A DNA stretch of 64,000 nt from Paenibacillus sp. PK3_47 (GTDB lineage: Bacteria; Bacillota; Bacilli; Paenibacillales; Paenibacillaceae): positions 6,200,001 through 6,264,000 of the forward strand of contig NZ_CP026029.1 in the NCBI RefSeq assembly GCF_023520895.1, written 5' to 3'. Below are positions 51,932-61,176 of the stretch, piece by piece. The notes under the pieces were generated by a model. The model made no database searches. It was not told the DNA's origin and saw only the letters and a program-made list of their open reading frames with translations. Made by a program: the position numbers and the translations under genes. How positions within the stretch are numbered: the stretch's first letter is position 1; every line of letters begins with the position of its first letter.

Positions 51932-53806
51932 ATGGATAACAAAAAAATGTCTGAAGACATCATTCGGCTTGTCGGCGGGGAGGAGAACATCAACGATCTG
52001 GTCCATTGTGCCACCAGGCTGAGATTCAGTCTGAAGGACAACAAAAAGGCACAAAGGGAAACACTGGAGAAACACGAAGGTGTAATTACCGTGGTGGAAA
52101 GCGGCGGACAATTCCAGGTTGTCGTCGGAAGCAATGTAGCTAATGTGTATGCGGAAATTGTGAAAAGCACCAGCTTCCTGAACAACGCTTCCTCCGATAA
52201 TAGCTCCACGCAGAAAACATCGGCAGTATCAAAGGTGTTTGAAATTATCTCGGGCAGCTTCTCGCCGCTGATTCCGGTCATGGCAGGTTCCGGGATGCTT
52301 AAGGCACTGCTGACTGTGCTTACACTGCTGGGCTGGATGTCCGATTCCGGCGACACTTATAAAATCCTGTCCGCCGCCGGGAATGCAGTATTTTACTTCC
52401 TGCCAATTTTCCTCGGAATCACGCTTGGGATCAAGCTGAAGGCTAACCCTTATGTGGCAGGGGCTATCGGCGCGGCACTGATGGAACCGAACTTTACAGC
52501 CATGCTGGAAGGGGACGGGGGGCACTCTTTCCTGGGAATTCCGGTGGTTATGGTCAGTTACGCATCCAGCGTGTTCCCGATCTTCATTGCTATCAGCATC
52601 TATGCACTGCTCGACAAGCTGCTGAAGAAGATTATTCTAAAGGATCTGCAGATTTTCCTGGTGCCGATGGTTTCCCTTATGATCATGGTTCCGTTGTCAG
52701 TGATTGCTTTTGGGCCATTCGGTACCAGTGTCGGTGACTGGATCGCATCAGGCGTTACCTGGCTGATCGGTGTCAGCGGTATACTTTCCGGTATTGTACT
52801 CGGCGGTGGAATGACCTTTATGGTAGTGCTTGGTCTTCACTGGGGCTTTACACCCATCACTCTCCAGAATATTGCTAACGGCGGTGATCCGATTGAAGCC
52901 ATGGCAGCTGCGGCCGTATTTGCCCAGATCGGTGTCGCCTTCGGTATTTTCCTGAAAGCCAAAAAAGACAGATCCCTGCGAAGCATCGCTGCATCTTCCG
53001 GAATCACCGGACTTCTGGCCGGTGTCAGTGAACCGATTGTGTACGGTCTGATTCTCCGCTACAAGCGCGTGATTCCAATCGTCATTATCGCCGGGTCGCT
53101 CGGGGGAGCAATCAACGGTCATTTCGGTGTACTCTATACGGCCTATGTATTCCATAATATTTTTTCGATTCCGGTTGAACAGCCAATGTCGATCTTCATC
53201 ATCTCTATGATTGCCTCAATGGGTACCGCTTTTCTGCTGACCGTCCTTTTCGGTTATGAGAGCAAAGTCAAATCAGCATCCGCAGCAGATGCCGCACCCG
53301 CACCTGAACAAGTACAGACGGTCAAGCCCGCAGCAAAGGCTATAGACCTTAAAAAGGAGCAGATTTTCAGCCCGCTTTCCGGATCTGTTGTTCCGCTCAG
53401 CACTGTTCCTGATGCCGCATTTTCTTCCGGGGCAATGGGCAGGGGGCTTGCCATCGAACCTGTAACCGGGGAAGTCGTCACGCCAATGGACGGAACGGTA
53501 ACTTCCATATTTCCGACGGGACATGCCATAGGCATTACTTCTGCCGCCGGAACCGAGGTGTTAATCCATATTGGAATCAACACTGTCGGACTTAAGGGCA
53601 AACATTTCACTCCTGTGGTTAAAGAAGGCGATGCCGTCAGACAGGGAGATTTGTTAATCCGGTTTGACCTGGAGCAAATCAAGGCAGCCGGTTACCAGAC
53701 CGTGACTCCGGTTATTGTGACTTTGACCCAGAAAGAAGTCGAGGTCTTTGAAACCGATCAGCAGCAAGTCGAAGTGAACGAAGTTCTTTTAACACTGGTG
53801 GACTAA
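51932..53806 (+). CDS. bglP: Beta-glucoside PTS transporter, EIIBCA
   Basis: 624 aa in B-C-A order: EIIB with Cys26 (HCATRLRF), EIIC with about eight to ten membrane segments and the GITGLLAGVSEPIVYGLILR motif, an Ala/Pro linker (about 450-475), and EIIA with His546 (VLIHIGINTVGL). It phosphorylates and imports beta-glucosides such as salicin or cellobiose-like sugars as 6-phosphates. The ribosome site CAAAGGAGA precedes ATG 51932; the frame is open to 51896. It is 193 bp after licT, with the RAT between, and 22 bp before the GH1 gene. Confidence 0.95.
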   Translation: MDNKKMSEDIIRLVGGEENINDLVHCATRLRFSLKDNKKAQRETLEKHEGVITVVESGGQFQVVVGSNVANVYAEIVKSTSFLNNASSDNSSTQKTSAVSKVFEIISGSFSPLIPVMAGSGMLKALLTVLTLLGWMSDSGDTYKILSAAGNAVFYFLPIFLGITLGIKLKANPYVAGAIGAALMEPNFTAMLEGDGGHSFLGIPVVMVSYASSVFPIFIAISIYALLDKLLKKIILKDLQIFLVPMVSLMIMVPLSVIAFGPFGTSVGDWIASGVTWLIGVSGILSGIVLGGGMTFMVVLGLHWGFTPITLQNIANGGDPIEAMAAAAVFAQIGVAFGIFLKAKKDRSLRSIAASSGITGLLAGVSEPIVYGLILRYKRVIPIVIIAGSLGGAINGHFGVLYTAYVFHNIFSIPVEQPMSIFIISMIASMGTAFLLTVLFGYESKVKSASAADAAPAPEQVQTVKPAAKAIDLKKEQIFSPLSGSVVPLSTVPDAAFSSGAMGRGLAIEPVTGEVVTPMDGTVTSIFPTGHAIGITSAAGTEVLIHIGINTVGLKGKHFTPVVKEGDAVRQGDLLIRFDLEQIKAAGYQTVTPVIVTLTQKEVEVFETDQQQVEVNEVLLTLVD

Positions 53807-53828
53807 AACAAACTAGGAGGAATGTAGT

Positions 53829-55238
53829 ATGCTGCACAAACAATTAAACGCATTTCCGGAAAACTTCCTGTGGGGAGGATCAACCTCGGCTTATCAGCTG
53901 GAAGGAGCGTGGGATGAAGACGGTAAAGGTCCTTCGGTTATCGATCTGGCAAACCATGTGGAAGGTGTGACTGATTTTAAAGTCGCCAGTGACCATTATC
54001 ATAAATATCAAGAGGACGTAGCATTAATGGCAGAAATGGGGTTCAAAGCCTACCGCTTCTCCATTGCCTGGACACGGATTTATCCGCAAGGAGACGGTGA
54101 GGTAAATCCGAAAGGCCTTGAATTCTACAGCCGGCTGATCGACGAGCTGCTTAAATACGGAATTGAGCCGATTGTAACCATGTACCACTTTGATCTTCCT
54201 TATGCGCTGGAGCAGCGGGGAGGCTGGTCTAACCGGGCAACGATTGATGCATTTGAACAGTATGCCAAAACGCTTTTTGAACATTACGGCAGCAGGGTGA
54301 AATGGTGGCTGACCATTAATGAGCAGAATATGCTGATTCTCCATCCGGGCTCCATCGGTACCTTGAATGAGAACATGGCAGACCCGCAAAAAGAGCTGTA
54401 TCAGCAAAACCATCACATGCTTGTGGCCCAGGCGAAAGCTATGGTGTTGTGCCATCAGATGCTTCCGGATGCCAAAATCGGCCCGGCCCCAAATATCGGT
54501 GTGATCTATCCGGCCAGCTCCAAACCGGAAGATGTACTTGCAGCAGACAATTATGCGGCCATCCGCAACTGGCTGTACCTGGACATGGCTGTCTATGGCC
54601 GTTATAACCATATCGCCTGGAGCTATCTGCTGGAAAAAGGGTATGAGCCCCGCATTGAAGAAGGCGACATGGATATCCTGAGACAGGGGAACCCGGATTT
54701 TATTGCTTTCAATTATTACACTTCCCAGACAGTAGGTGAGAGTAAAAATGACGGCAATGACTTCTCGCACACCGGCGACCAGCATGAAATCGTCGGAGAA
54801 CCGGGAGCCTACCGGGGTTCTGTGAATCCAAATCTGCAGACGACCGAATTCGGCTGGGAGATTGATCCTGTAGGCTTCAGAACTACGCTCCGCCAGATCT
54901 ATTCCCGTTATCACCTGCCTTTGATTGTGACCGAAAACGGGTTAGGGGCATTTGACAAGCTGGAGGCAGACGGAACTGTTAACGATGCTTACCGGATTGA
55001 CTTCTTCCGCCGGCATATTGAACAGATTCAGCTTGCGCTTACGGACGGGGTTGAGGTGTTCGGCTTCTGTCCATGGTCGGCAATCGATCTGGTCAGCACA
55101 CACCAGGGCTCGAGCAAACGTTACGGATTCATCTACGTGGACCGTGAAGAATTTGATCTTAAGGAGCTGCGCCGCATCCGGAAGCAAAGCTTTTACTGGT
55201 ATCAAAAGCTGATTGCTACACGCGGGGAGATCCGCTAA
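53829..55238 (+). CDS. bglH: 6-phospho-beta-glucosidase (GH1)
   Basis: 469-aa retaining GH1 enzyme with the acid/base E165 (TINEQN) and nucleophile E369 (VTENGLG), and the N-terminal FLWGGSTSAYQLEGAW signature. The SSKRYGF motif near the C-terminus gives the Ser/Lys/Tyr set that binds the 6-phosphate, so the substrate is the phosphorylated sugar delivered by the PTS. AGGAGGA lies before ATG 53829. It ends the licT-bglP operon at a strong terminator. Confidence 0.95.
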   Translation: MLHKQLNAFPENFLWGGSTSAYQLEGAWDEDGKGPSVIDLANHVEGVTDFKVASDHYHKYQEDVALMAEMGFKAYRFSIAWTRIYPQGDGEVNPKGLEFYSRLIDELLKYGIEPIVTMYHFDLPYALEQRGGWSNRATIDAFEQYAKTLFEHYGSRVKWWLTINEQNMLILHPGSIGTLNENMADPQKELYQQNHHMLVAQAKAMVLCHQMLPDAKIGPAPNIGVIYPASSKPEDVLAADNYAAIRNWLYLDMAVYGRYNHIAWSYLLEKGYEPRIEEGDMDILRQGNPDFIAFNYYTSQTVGESKNDGNDFSHTGDQHEIVGEPGAYRGSVNPNLQTTEFGWEIDPVGFRTTLRQIYSRYHLPLIVTENGLGAFDKLEADGTVNDAYRIDFFRRHIEQIQLALTDGVEVFGFCPWSAIDLVSTHQGSSKRYGFIYVDREEFDLKELRRIRKQSFYWYQKLIATRGEIR

Positions 55239-55255
55239 ATCAATAGTCAAAATAG

Positions 55256-55294
55256 AAGCAGGCTTCCATCGTTCAGAATGGCGGCCTGCTTTTT
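55256..55294 (+). terminator. Intrinsic terminator
   Basis: AAGCAGGC (55256-55263) and GCCTGCTT (55284-55291) pair, followed by TTTT. Confidence 0.85.
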
Positions 55295-55407
55295 GGTTGT
55301 AACCCGGACCTGCCCTTATAAAAAAGTTAACCGTTCAAGCGCCCAACTATGCTTTAATAATAATTACAAGAGCTGTAGTTCATAAAAAGCATCGAAAGTG
55401 GGATAAG

Positions 55408-57363
55408 ATGAAGCGACTAACCATAGGCCTGTTTGCCCACGTGGACGCAGGGAAGACAACCTTTGCCGAGCAGCTGCTGTACCATACGAACAGTATCCGG
55501 TCACGCGGGCGGGTGGATCATCAGGATGCATACCTGGACAGCCATGAGATCGAGCGGGCCAGAGGAATAACAGTGTTCGCCGATCAGGCGGTGATGGAAT
55601 ATAAAGGGGACCCGTATTATTTGATTGATACCCCCGGGCACGTCGATTTTAGTCCGGAAATGGAGCGGGCACTGCAGATTATAGATTACGCGGTCCTGAT
55701 TGTCAGCGCAGTAGAAGGGGTTCAGGGCCATACCGAAACGGTCTGGCAGCTGCTGCAAAAACACCGGATTCCTTCTTTTTTCTTCATTAATAAAACTGAC
55801 CGGACCGGCGCAGATATCAGCAGGACCGAAGCGGACATCCGCCAGCAGCTGACAGGAGATCTATGCTCCATTACAAACCGTTTCGCTGATGGTAAAATGG
55901 ACGCTTCACTCCGGGAAGCCCTGGCCGAGCGGGATGAGACTCTCCTGGAAGCTTTTCTGGAAGGGAGCGAAGATCACGCTTTCTGGCTGCAGGCCTTTCA
56001 AAAATTAGTGCGGGAGGGCTTAATTTACCCCTGTGCTCATGGCTCCGCCCTGCAGGATACGGGTGTAACTGAATTTTTAGAGCAGCTTCACGTATTGACG
56101 ACAACCTCTTATGATGAAAATGCTCCATTCGGGGGACGGATTTATAAAATCCGGCACGACGCTGGCGGAGGAAGATTAACGTTCATCAAAGCGCTGAGCG
56201 GCAGCCTGAAGGTCCGGGAACCCTTGAGTTATGAGAGCGGCGGCATCCAATATGACGAGAAAGTAACGAGGATATTATTGTTCAACGGGACCAAATCACA
56301 GCCGGTGGAGCAGGTAGCGGCGGGTGATTTGTTTGCGGTAACCGGTTTGTCTGCGGCGTGTGCCGGGCAGGGCCTCGGAGTATTTACGGACAGGCTGGAA
56401 TACGAATCAGAGCCGACTTTACAGTCCAAGGTGATATTCGATGATTCGCTTCACGTGCAGAAAGTGCTGGAAACATTCCGTATTCTTGAAGCGGAGGAGC
56501 CGTCCCTTAACGTCATTTGGGAGGAGAATCTGCAGGAAATCCACATCCGTGTCATGGGACTCATCCAACTGGAAGTGCTGGAGCAGCTGGTGCTGGAAAG
56601 GTTCGGTTTCGCCATTTCTTTTGGCCAGCCTGAAATCTTGTATAAGGAAACCATTCAGTCGGCGGTAACGGGCTATGGCCACTTTGAACCGCTCAGGCAT
56701 TATGCAGAAGTTCATTTCCTTATGGAGCCGGGAGAACGCGGCAGCGGAATTATAACGGAAAGCCGGTGTCATCCCGATAATTTGAGCGTTAACTACCAGA
56801 ATTTGATCCTGAGCCACCTCCATGAGCGGGAGCATCACGGATTGCTGACAGGCATGCCGGTTACCGATTTGAAAATCACGCTGATCAGAGGTGCTGCACA
56901 TAAAGAACATACGCATGGCGGCGATTTCCGTGAGGCGGCTTTTCGTGCGCTGCGCCAAGGACTGGAGAAGGCAGACAACGTACTGCTCGAACCTTACTAT
57001 GACTTTAAAATCAAAGTTGATGTAGATGAGATGGGAAGGGTGCTGTCTGATATTCAGCGTGCCTCAGGTACATTTGAGCCGCCGCAGATGAACGGGACGC
57101 AGTGTGTGATTACCGGAAGGGTACCCGTGGCTACCTTCATGAACTACAGTGCCGAGTTCGCTTCGCTCACCCATGGCCGCGGCAGTATCCGCTGTGTGTT
57201 CGGCGGTTACGACCGCTGCCATAACACGGATGAGGTCATTACGCGGATCGGTTACCGTAAAGAGGCTGACGCACTTTATACGTCTTCCTCCATATTCTGC
57301 GCCAAAGGAGCAGGTTATTCGGTACCTTGGAATGAAGCAGAGGCGAAGATGCATTTACTATAA
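55408..57363 (+). CDS. TetM-like ribosomal-protection GTPase (EF-G family)
   Basis: 651 aa, near TetM length (639). GTPase motifs: G1 AHVDAGKTT, switch region RGITVFADQA, G3 DTPGHVDF, G4 NKTD. Domain II onwards follows the TetM/EF-G layout with a C-terminal domain IV-like part (GRVPVATFMNYSAEF, MTSL-like LTHGRGSI). TetM-type proteins remove tetracycline from the ribosome; others in the family have different ribosomal roles. The NKTD (TetM has NKID) and chromosome-like context suggest a divergent intrinsic member. GTGGG precedes ATG 55408. Resistance is not shown by the sequence. Confidence 0.85.
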   Translation: MKRLTIGLFAHVDAGKTTFAEQLLYHTNSIRSRGRVDHQDAYLDSHEIERARGITVFADQAVMEYKGDPYYLIDTPGHVDFSPEMERALQIIDYAVLIVSAVEGVQGHTETVWQLLQKHRIPSFFFINKTDRTGADISRTEADIRQQLTGDLCSITNRFADGKMDASLREALAERDETLLEAFLEGSEDHAFWLQAFQKLVREGLIYPCAHGSALQDTGVTEFLEQLHVLTTTSYDENAPFGGRIYKIRHDAGGGRLTFIKALSGSLKVREPLSYESGGIQYDEKVTRILLFNGTKSQPVEQVAAGDLFAVTGLSAACAGQGLGVFTDRLEYESEPTLQSKVIFDDSLHVQKVLETFRILEAEEPSLNVIWEENLQEIHIRVMGLIQLEVLEQLVLERFGFAISFGQPEILYKETIQSAVTGYGHFEPLRHYAEVHFLMEPGERGSGIITESRCHPDNLSVNYQNLILSHLHEREHHGLLTGMPVTDLKITLIRGAAHKEHTHGGDFREAAFRALRQGLEKADNVLLEPYYDFKIKVDVDEMGRVLSDIQRASGTFEPPQMNGTQCVITGRVPVATFMNYSAEFASLTHGRGSIRCVFGGYDRCHNTDEVITRIGYRKEADALYTSSSIFCAKGAGYSVPWNEAEAKMHLL

Positions 57364-57368
57364 GGAAG

Positions 57369-57397
57369 AGAGTCTCCGTGAGGAGGCTCTTTTTTTC
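57369..57397 (+). terminator. Intrinsic terminator
   Basis: AGAGTCTCC (57369-57377) and GGAGGCTCT (57382-57390) pair with one G-U, followed by a seven-T run. Confidence 0.85.
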
Positions 57398-57412
57398 AGG
57401 GATATGACTTGC

Positions 57413-57988
57413 TTAATATCTATATACATACACTTTGGTCCGCAGGCTGTCACTGCAGGTGATTATGCGGGCAGGCTGCATCCCGGGTATTGAAAAGCAC
57501 ACACTGATCACCACTGCACCCGGCAGTAATTCCCGCTTGAATTTTGCTGCCAGCCGTTCCATAGCCGCGGGGAAGAGGTAACAGAGTATAATGTCTGCAT
57601 CCTGATAGGAGAAGGAATAAATATCCCCTCGTTTAAAGCGCAGCCGGCCAAGTGAGGGCTTCCCCCGGACTGCCGGGAAAAGCCGTGGGTACAGGAAAGC
57701 TAGCAATTGTGAGCACCACAAGGGAAGACTGGAGTTTTCGATTCCTGTCAGCCTTATACCAGGACAGCGGCGAATCACTGCAAGTCCAAGCGTCCCCCAG
57801 CCGGAACCCGGCTCGATGATATGGCCATAGCTTGTAATCCGCTGTACCTCAGCGGCAACGGCCTGCCGGACAGCGCTTGAAGAGGGCATTGGCGATATGC
57901 CATTTTTCCAGCTTACAACTACGATCGACAATACAGACAGCAATACCGCAAGTACGGCGATCCATGCAACTATTTCTATAACGGGCAT
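57413..57988 (-). CDS. Membrane-anchored SAM methyltransferase-like protein
   Basis: 191 aa. One N-terminal transmembrane helix (VIEIVAWIAVLAVLLSVLSI), then a class I methyltransferase core with the GSGWGTLGLAVIRR SAM loop, LTGIENS acidic position and DADIILCYLFP. ATG at 57986-57988 (minus) follows GAGGAGAT; a longer frame to 58120 lacks a ribosome site. It is convergent with the TetM-like gene. Its substrate is unknown and the two need not be linked. Confidence 0.8.
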   Translation of the reverse strand: MPVIEIVAWIAVLAVLLSVLSIVVVSWKNGISPMPSSSAVRQAVAAEVQRITSYGHIIEPGSGWGTLGLAVIRRCPGIRLTGIENSSLPLWCSQLLAFLYPRLFPAVRGKPSLGRLRFKRGDIYSFSYQDADIILCYLFPAAMERLAAKFKRELLPGAVVISVCFSIPGMQPARIITCSDSLRTKVYVYRY

Positions 57989-58306
57989 AATGATCTCCTC
58001 AGCACTTCTAATGAACAAACATCCATATGCTTTGTACGGAAAAGTATAACATTTGATAATCCTGAAATAACAGTGCCCAGATGAGGTAAACGTTATGGAG
58101 CGCGAATTTGGCGAAACCAATTAGGGGTTTCATCCTCTCAGGTGACTCGGATAAGCGGGGGATTGATGGGGAATGGCGGGGAATGGACGATAAAGCTATG
58201 CTTCTTAAAACAATAAATGCTGCTTGCCCACTTACCGCAGCAGCAGCCGTTTATGTTCGGTTTTTCGCATACAAAGCTCTCTTCCCATAACAGCACATTA
58301 ATGCAC

Positions 58307-58344
58307 AAACAGCGGCAGAATCCCGGGATTTTGCCGCTGTTTTG
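58307..58344 (+). terminator. Strong terminator without an obvious upstream gene
   Basis: AAACAGCGGCA (58307-58317) pairs with TGCCGCTGTTT (58332-58342), with the palindrome AATCCCGGGATT at the top, followed by TTTT. Its upstream transcript is not identified: a small RNA, an unrecognised small gene, or read-through protection for the AraC gene. Confidence 0.75.
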
Positions 58345-58412
58345 CTATGGATTTAACCTTTAATGGCGAAAAAAGTCGAAATACAGAATACCTAAAATTA
58401 AAACATGGTGTT

Positions 58413-58432
58413 ATAATCATTAGCATGATTAT
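58413..58432. promoter_or_regulatory. Perfect 8-bp inverted repeat at a putative promoter
   Basis: ATAATCAT-tagc-ATGATTAT; TATAAT (58412-58417) sits at its left edge, so it may be the -10, and the repeat the operator of the AraC gene. No good -35 was found. Confidence 0.5.
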
Positions 58433-58528
58433 GGTACTTTTAAAAAAGAGCAGCAATGTAAGCGTGATGCATTTTTGTGAATGTTATATTACATAACACA
58501 TACTGTTTTTATTAAAGGGGGAACAGCG

Positions 58529-60829
58529 ATGCGGTTATTGAAATGGCCAGGCCAGCAGCATTTGTTTCTGCGTTTGATGATTCCTTATATTTTATTCATG
58601 ATTGTTGCGTTAAGCCTCGGAGGCCTGTTCTATAAACTGACGTATGACGTGGTCAAGGATGAAGTGACCGGCAGCAATATGGAACTGCTCGAACAGGTTA
58701 AAGAAACGATGGACATCCGGTTATCCGAGATCAACACGATTGCCCTTCAGCTCCTGAATGATCCTATGGTGAAAAGCTTCTCGCGCGTGCAGGATCCGTT
58801 CAGCAATACGACCACCTACAAGGTACTTGAAACGCAGAAAAATCTCTACAGTTATAACACCTCTAACAATTTCGTGCTGGACTACTATTTGATTTTTAAA
58901 AACAGCAATCTGGCCTTATCCTCAAATTCGATTTATGAGCTTCCCGCGTTCTATAAGCATGTATTGTCCAGCAGCGGAGTGGATTATGATACCTGGCGGA
59001 GTGATTTGTTCGGCAGTTACCGCAACCGTGAGGTGATGGCATCGGGGTCAACGCTCTACCAGGGGAGCACCTACGACATGCTGACCTATGTCCAATCCCT
59101 GGGTTATCCCGGTTATATTCAGGGGGCTCTCGTCATCCTGGTTGATAATCACAAGCTGAAATCACTGCTCGGAGGGATTAATGTCTCTGATGGCGGCTGG
59201 GTGTCCATTATTGATAATGAAGGCAGGGTAGTCAGCTCGCTGTCCGGTGACGGAAAGGTGCCCGATCTTGATCCGACAAGCTATACAGCATCCTCCGGAA
59301 TTATTGAAGCCAGCAGTGCAACGAACGATATGATGGTGACTTACACCAAATCAGCATACAACAACTGGTCCTATATTGTAGCGCAGCCTCCCCACGTAGT
59401 ATTAAGCAAAGTAATGTCTATTAAAAAGATGACTACTACCGTCGCAGCCGCTTTTCTGCTGATCGGCATTGTGCTGGCGTATCTGTTCGCTACCCGCAGC
59501 GGCAAGCCGCTGGTACGGATTTTCTCGACGCTTAGTGACCGAAACGGCGGACTCCAGCAGCGTCCCAAGGATATGTACGGCTTCATCCAAAATTCCTTAT
59601 CTGCACTTATTGATAACAACACCGCTCTGCAGAGCGAGATTGAACGCCAGGCACCGCTGCTGTGGGAGAGCTTTTATGAACGGCTGCTCAAGGGTGAGTT
59701 TGTCAGCTTGAACGAAATCAACAGCCTGCTGGAGCATCAGCATATAGAAATTGACGGCAGCTCTTATGCCATCGGTATCCTTCATTTCCGCGGAGGCCAA
59801 AGGGGAATCAGCACCGATGATTTGCGCAAGCTGGACATTGAGCGGGTGCTGATTAAAGAGGCCCTGCGGTCGGTTCCTGCCGGAAATCTCTATGTACATG
59901 ATGTTACCGAGGACAAAATCGCCATTCTGTTCGTTGATACAACCGGAGACAGTATTTTGTTCAGAGAGGCGATTGAGCGGAATATTCAGCATATCGCTAC
60001 AGAGATCGCCGGCCAGCTGCCGCTTGGACTTTATTTTGCCATCGGGGGATTCCGCTCTACTCTTCTTGATGTATCCGGATCGTATGAAGAAGCCCGCCAA
60101 TCCCTGTCCTCGCTCACTTATGAGGAGATGGTCCAGACGGCCTGGTTCTATGATTTGCCGAGCGAGAATTCGCTGTTCTATTTCCCCGGAGAAGTCGAGA
60201 ACCGGCTCAGCAATTATACGAAGGCGGGGGAGACAGAGGAGCTTAGGCGCCTGCTGGACTCGCTGTACCGGGAGAATTTCCAGGAGCGGCATTTGCCGCT
60301 GGCCATGCAGCAGCTCTTTTGCTATGAAATCGTGAGCTGCCTGGTCAAGCTGCAGGAGCAGCTGATGCTGCAGTACCCGGAAGAGGTGCAGGAGCTGCTT
60401 CATCTGCTGGGGGTAACGGAGAATCTTAGGGAAGCTTACGGCAGTGCGGCCAACCTGCTGATGATGATGAGCTCGGAAGCCGATCACCGGAAGAAGAGCC
60501 GGAATGTGCACTTGATTGACTCGATTGTATCTTATATTGAAGAGCATTTCGGACAAGCCAATCTCAGCCTGGATGCTGTCGCCGACCATATGAATATCTC
60601 CAAAGGGTACATGTCGCAGTTCTTCAAAGAGCAGACAGGAACCAATTTCTCGGAATATCTGGAGAATCTGCGGATGAACGAAGCCAAAGCACTGCTCGCC
60701 AATACAGGCCTTCCGATCCGGGACATCGCCGAGCAGGTGGGATACCATTCCACCAACACCTTCTGCCGGGCGTTCAAACGGGGAAATGGTCTCAGTGCTA
60801 CAGCCTTCCGCGATTCAGCGGCTGGTTAA
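58529..60829 (+). CDS. Membrane-bound AraC-family regulator (sensor type)
   Basis: 766 aa: two hydrophobic segments (about 16-36 and about 300-320) bracket an extracellular region, then a cytoplasmic helical part and a C-terminal AraC DNA-binding domain (LSLDAVADHMNISKGYMSQFFKE and IAEQVGYHSTNTFCRAFKRG). This layout is typical of Paenibacillus regulators that sense an extracellular oligosaccharide or the bound importer, and activate the adjacent LplABC-type genes. AAAGGGGGAAC (58515-58525) sets ATG 58529 over 58481. A terminator separates it from the transporter. Confidence 0.9.
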   Translation: MRLLKWPGQQHLFLRLMIPYILFMIVALSLGGLFYKLTYDVVKDEVTGSNMELLEQVKETMDIRLSEINTIALQLLNDPMVKSFSRVQDPFSNTTTYKVLETQKNLYSYNTSNNFVLDYYLIFKNSNLALSSNSIYELPAFYKHVLSSSGVDYDTWRSDLFGSYRNREVMASGSTLYQGSTYDMLTYVQSLGYPGYIQGALVILVDNHKLKSLLGGINVSDGGWVSIIDNEGRVVSSLSGDGKVPDLDPTSYTASSGIIEASSATNDMMVTYTKSAYNNWSYIVAQPPHVVLSKVMSIKKMTTTVAAAFLLIGIVLAYLFATRSGKPLVRIFSTLSDRNGGLQQRPKDMYGFIQNSLSALIDNNTALQSEIERQAPLLWESFYERLLKGEFVSLNEINSLLEHQHIEIDGSSYAIGILHFRGGQRGISTDDLRKLDIERVLIKEALRSVPAGNLYVHDVTEDKIAILFVDTTGDSILFREAIERNIQHIATEIAGQLPLGLYFAIGGFRSTLLDVSGSYEEARQSLSSLTYEEMVQTAWFYDLPSENSLFYFPGEVENRLSNYTKAGETEELRRLLDSLYRENFQERHLPLAMQQLFCYEIVSCLVKLQEQLMLQYPEEVQELLHLLGVTENLREAYGSAANLLMMMSSEADHRKKSRNVHLIDSIVSYIEEHFGQANLSLDAVADHMNISKGYMSQFFKEQTGTNFSEYLENLRMNEAKALLANTGLPIRDIAEQVGYHSTNTFCRAFKRGNGLSATAFRDSAAG

Positions 60830-60868
60830 CAGCGGCAGTACAGCACAATCTTCACTTTGAGTTAACAT

Positions 60869-60895
60869 GCCGGGACAAGTTCCCGGCTTTTTTTA
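60869..60895 (+). terminator. Intrinsic terminator
   Basis: GCCGGGA (60869-60875) pairs with TCCCGGC (60881-60887) followed by TTTTTTT. Confidence 0.85.
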
Positions 60896-60945
60896 ATCTA
60901 TGAAATGTAATCTATATTTACATGTAAGCAAGCATTTATTTTCAT

Positions 60946-60959
60946 ATAAAACGATTACA
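60946..60959 (-). promoter_or_regulatory. Candidate CcpA cre site
   Basis: On the minus strand TGTAATCGTTTTAT matches 10 of 12 defined cre positions. It lies about 220 bp before the LplB-type gene. An ATGTAA-n7-TTACAT inverted repeat (60905-60923) lies nearby. The rest of 60896-61176 is AT-rich leader without a gene; an in-frame extension of the permease to 60988 has no ribosome site. Confidence 0.45.
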
Positions 60960-61176
60960 TGGATATTATTAGGCGAATTCTTATCAAATGCACATGAATA
61001 TTTCAATTGCAAAGACAGTTTTCTTAACAAAATCCAACAAAACGGAGCATTTACAATTTACCGTTCCAGGGTGGCGGCCTATGCTGTGGTTACACGGAAG
61101 ACACATGGACAGACCGGTCAGGGATGCCCTCAGGTGTCAGCCGAAATACATAGCATACGAGGAGGTGAGAACTGAA

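Larger units (their letters stand above)
57989..58528. other. Intergenic region with orphan terminator and inverted repeat
   Basis: No convincing gene. A 60-codon frame at 58108 has no ribosome site and unremarkable composition. A very strong hairpin (58307-58344) and a perfect inverted repeat (58413-58432) are listed separately. Confidence 0.6.

Noticed and set aside
54024..54914. 296-codon minus-strand ORF opposite the GH1 gene
   Set aside because: Antisense of a clear, fully conserved GH1 gene with catalytic residues intact; no ribosome site on that strand.
58108..58290. 60-codon ORF before the orphan terminator
   Set aside because: TTG start without a ribosome site and no recognisable protein features; kept only as a possible transcript.
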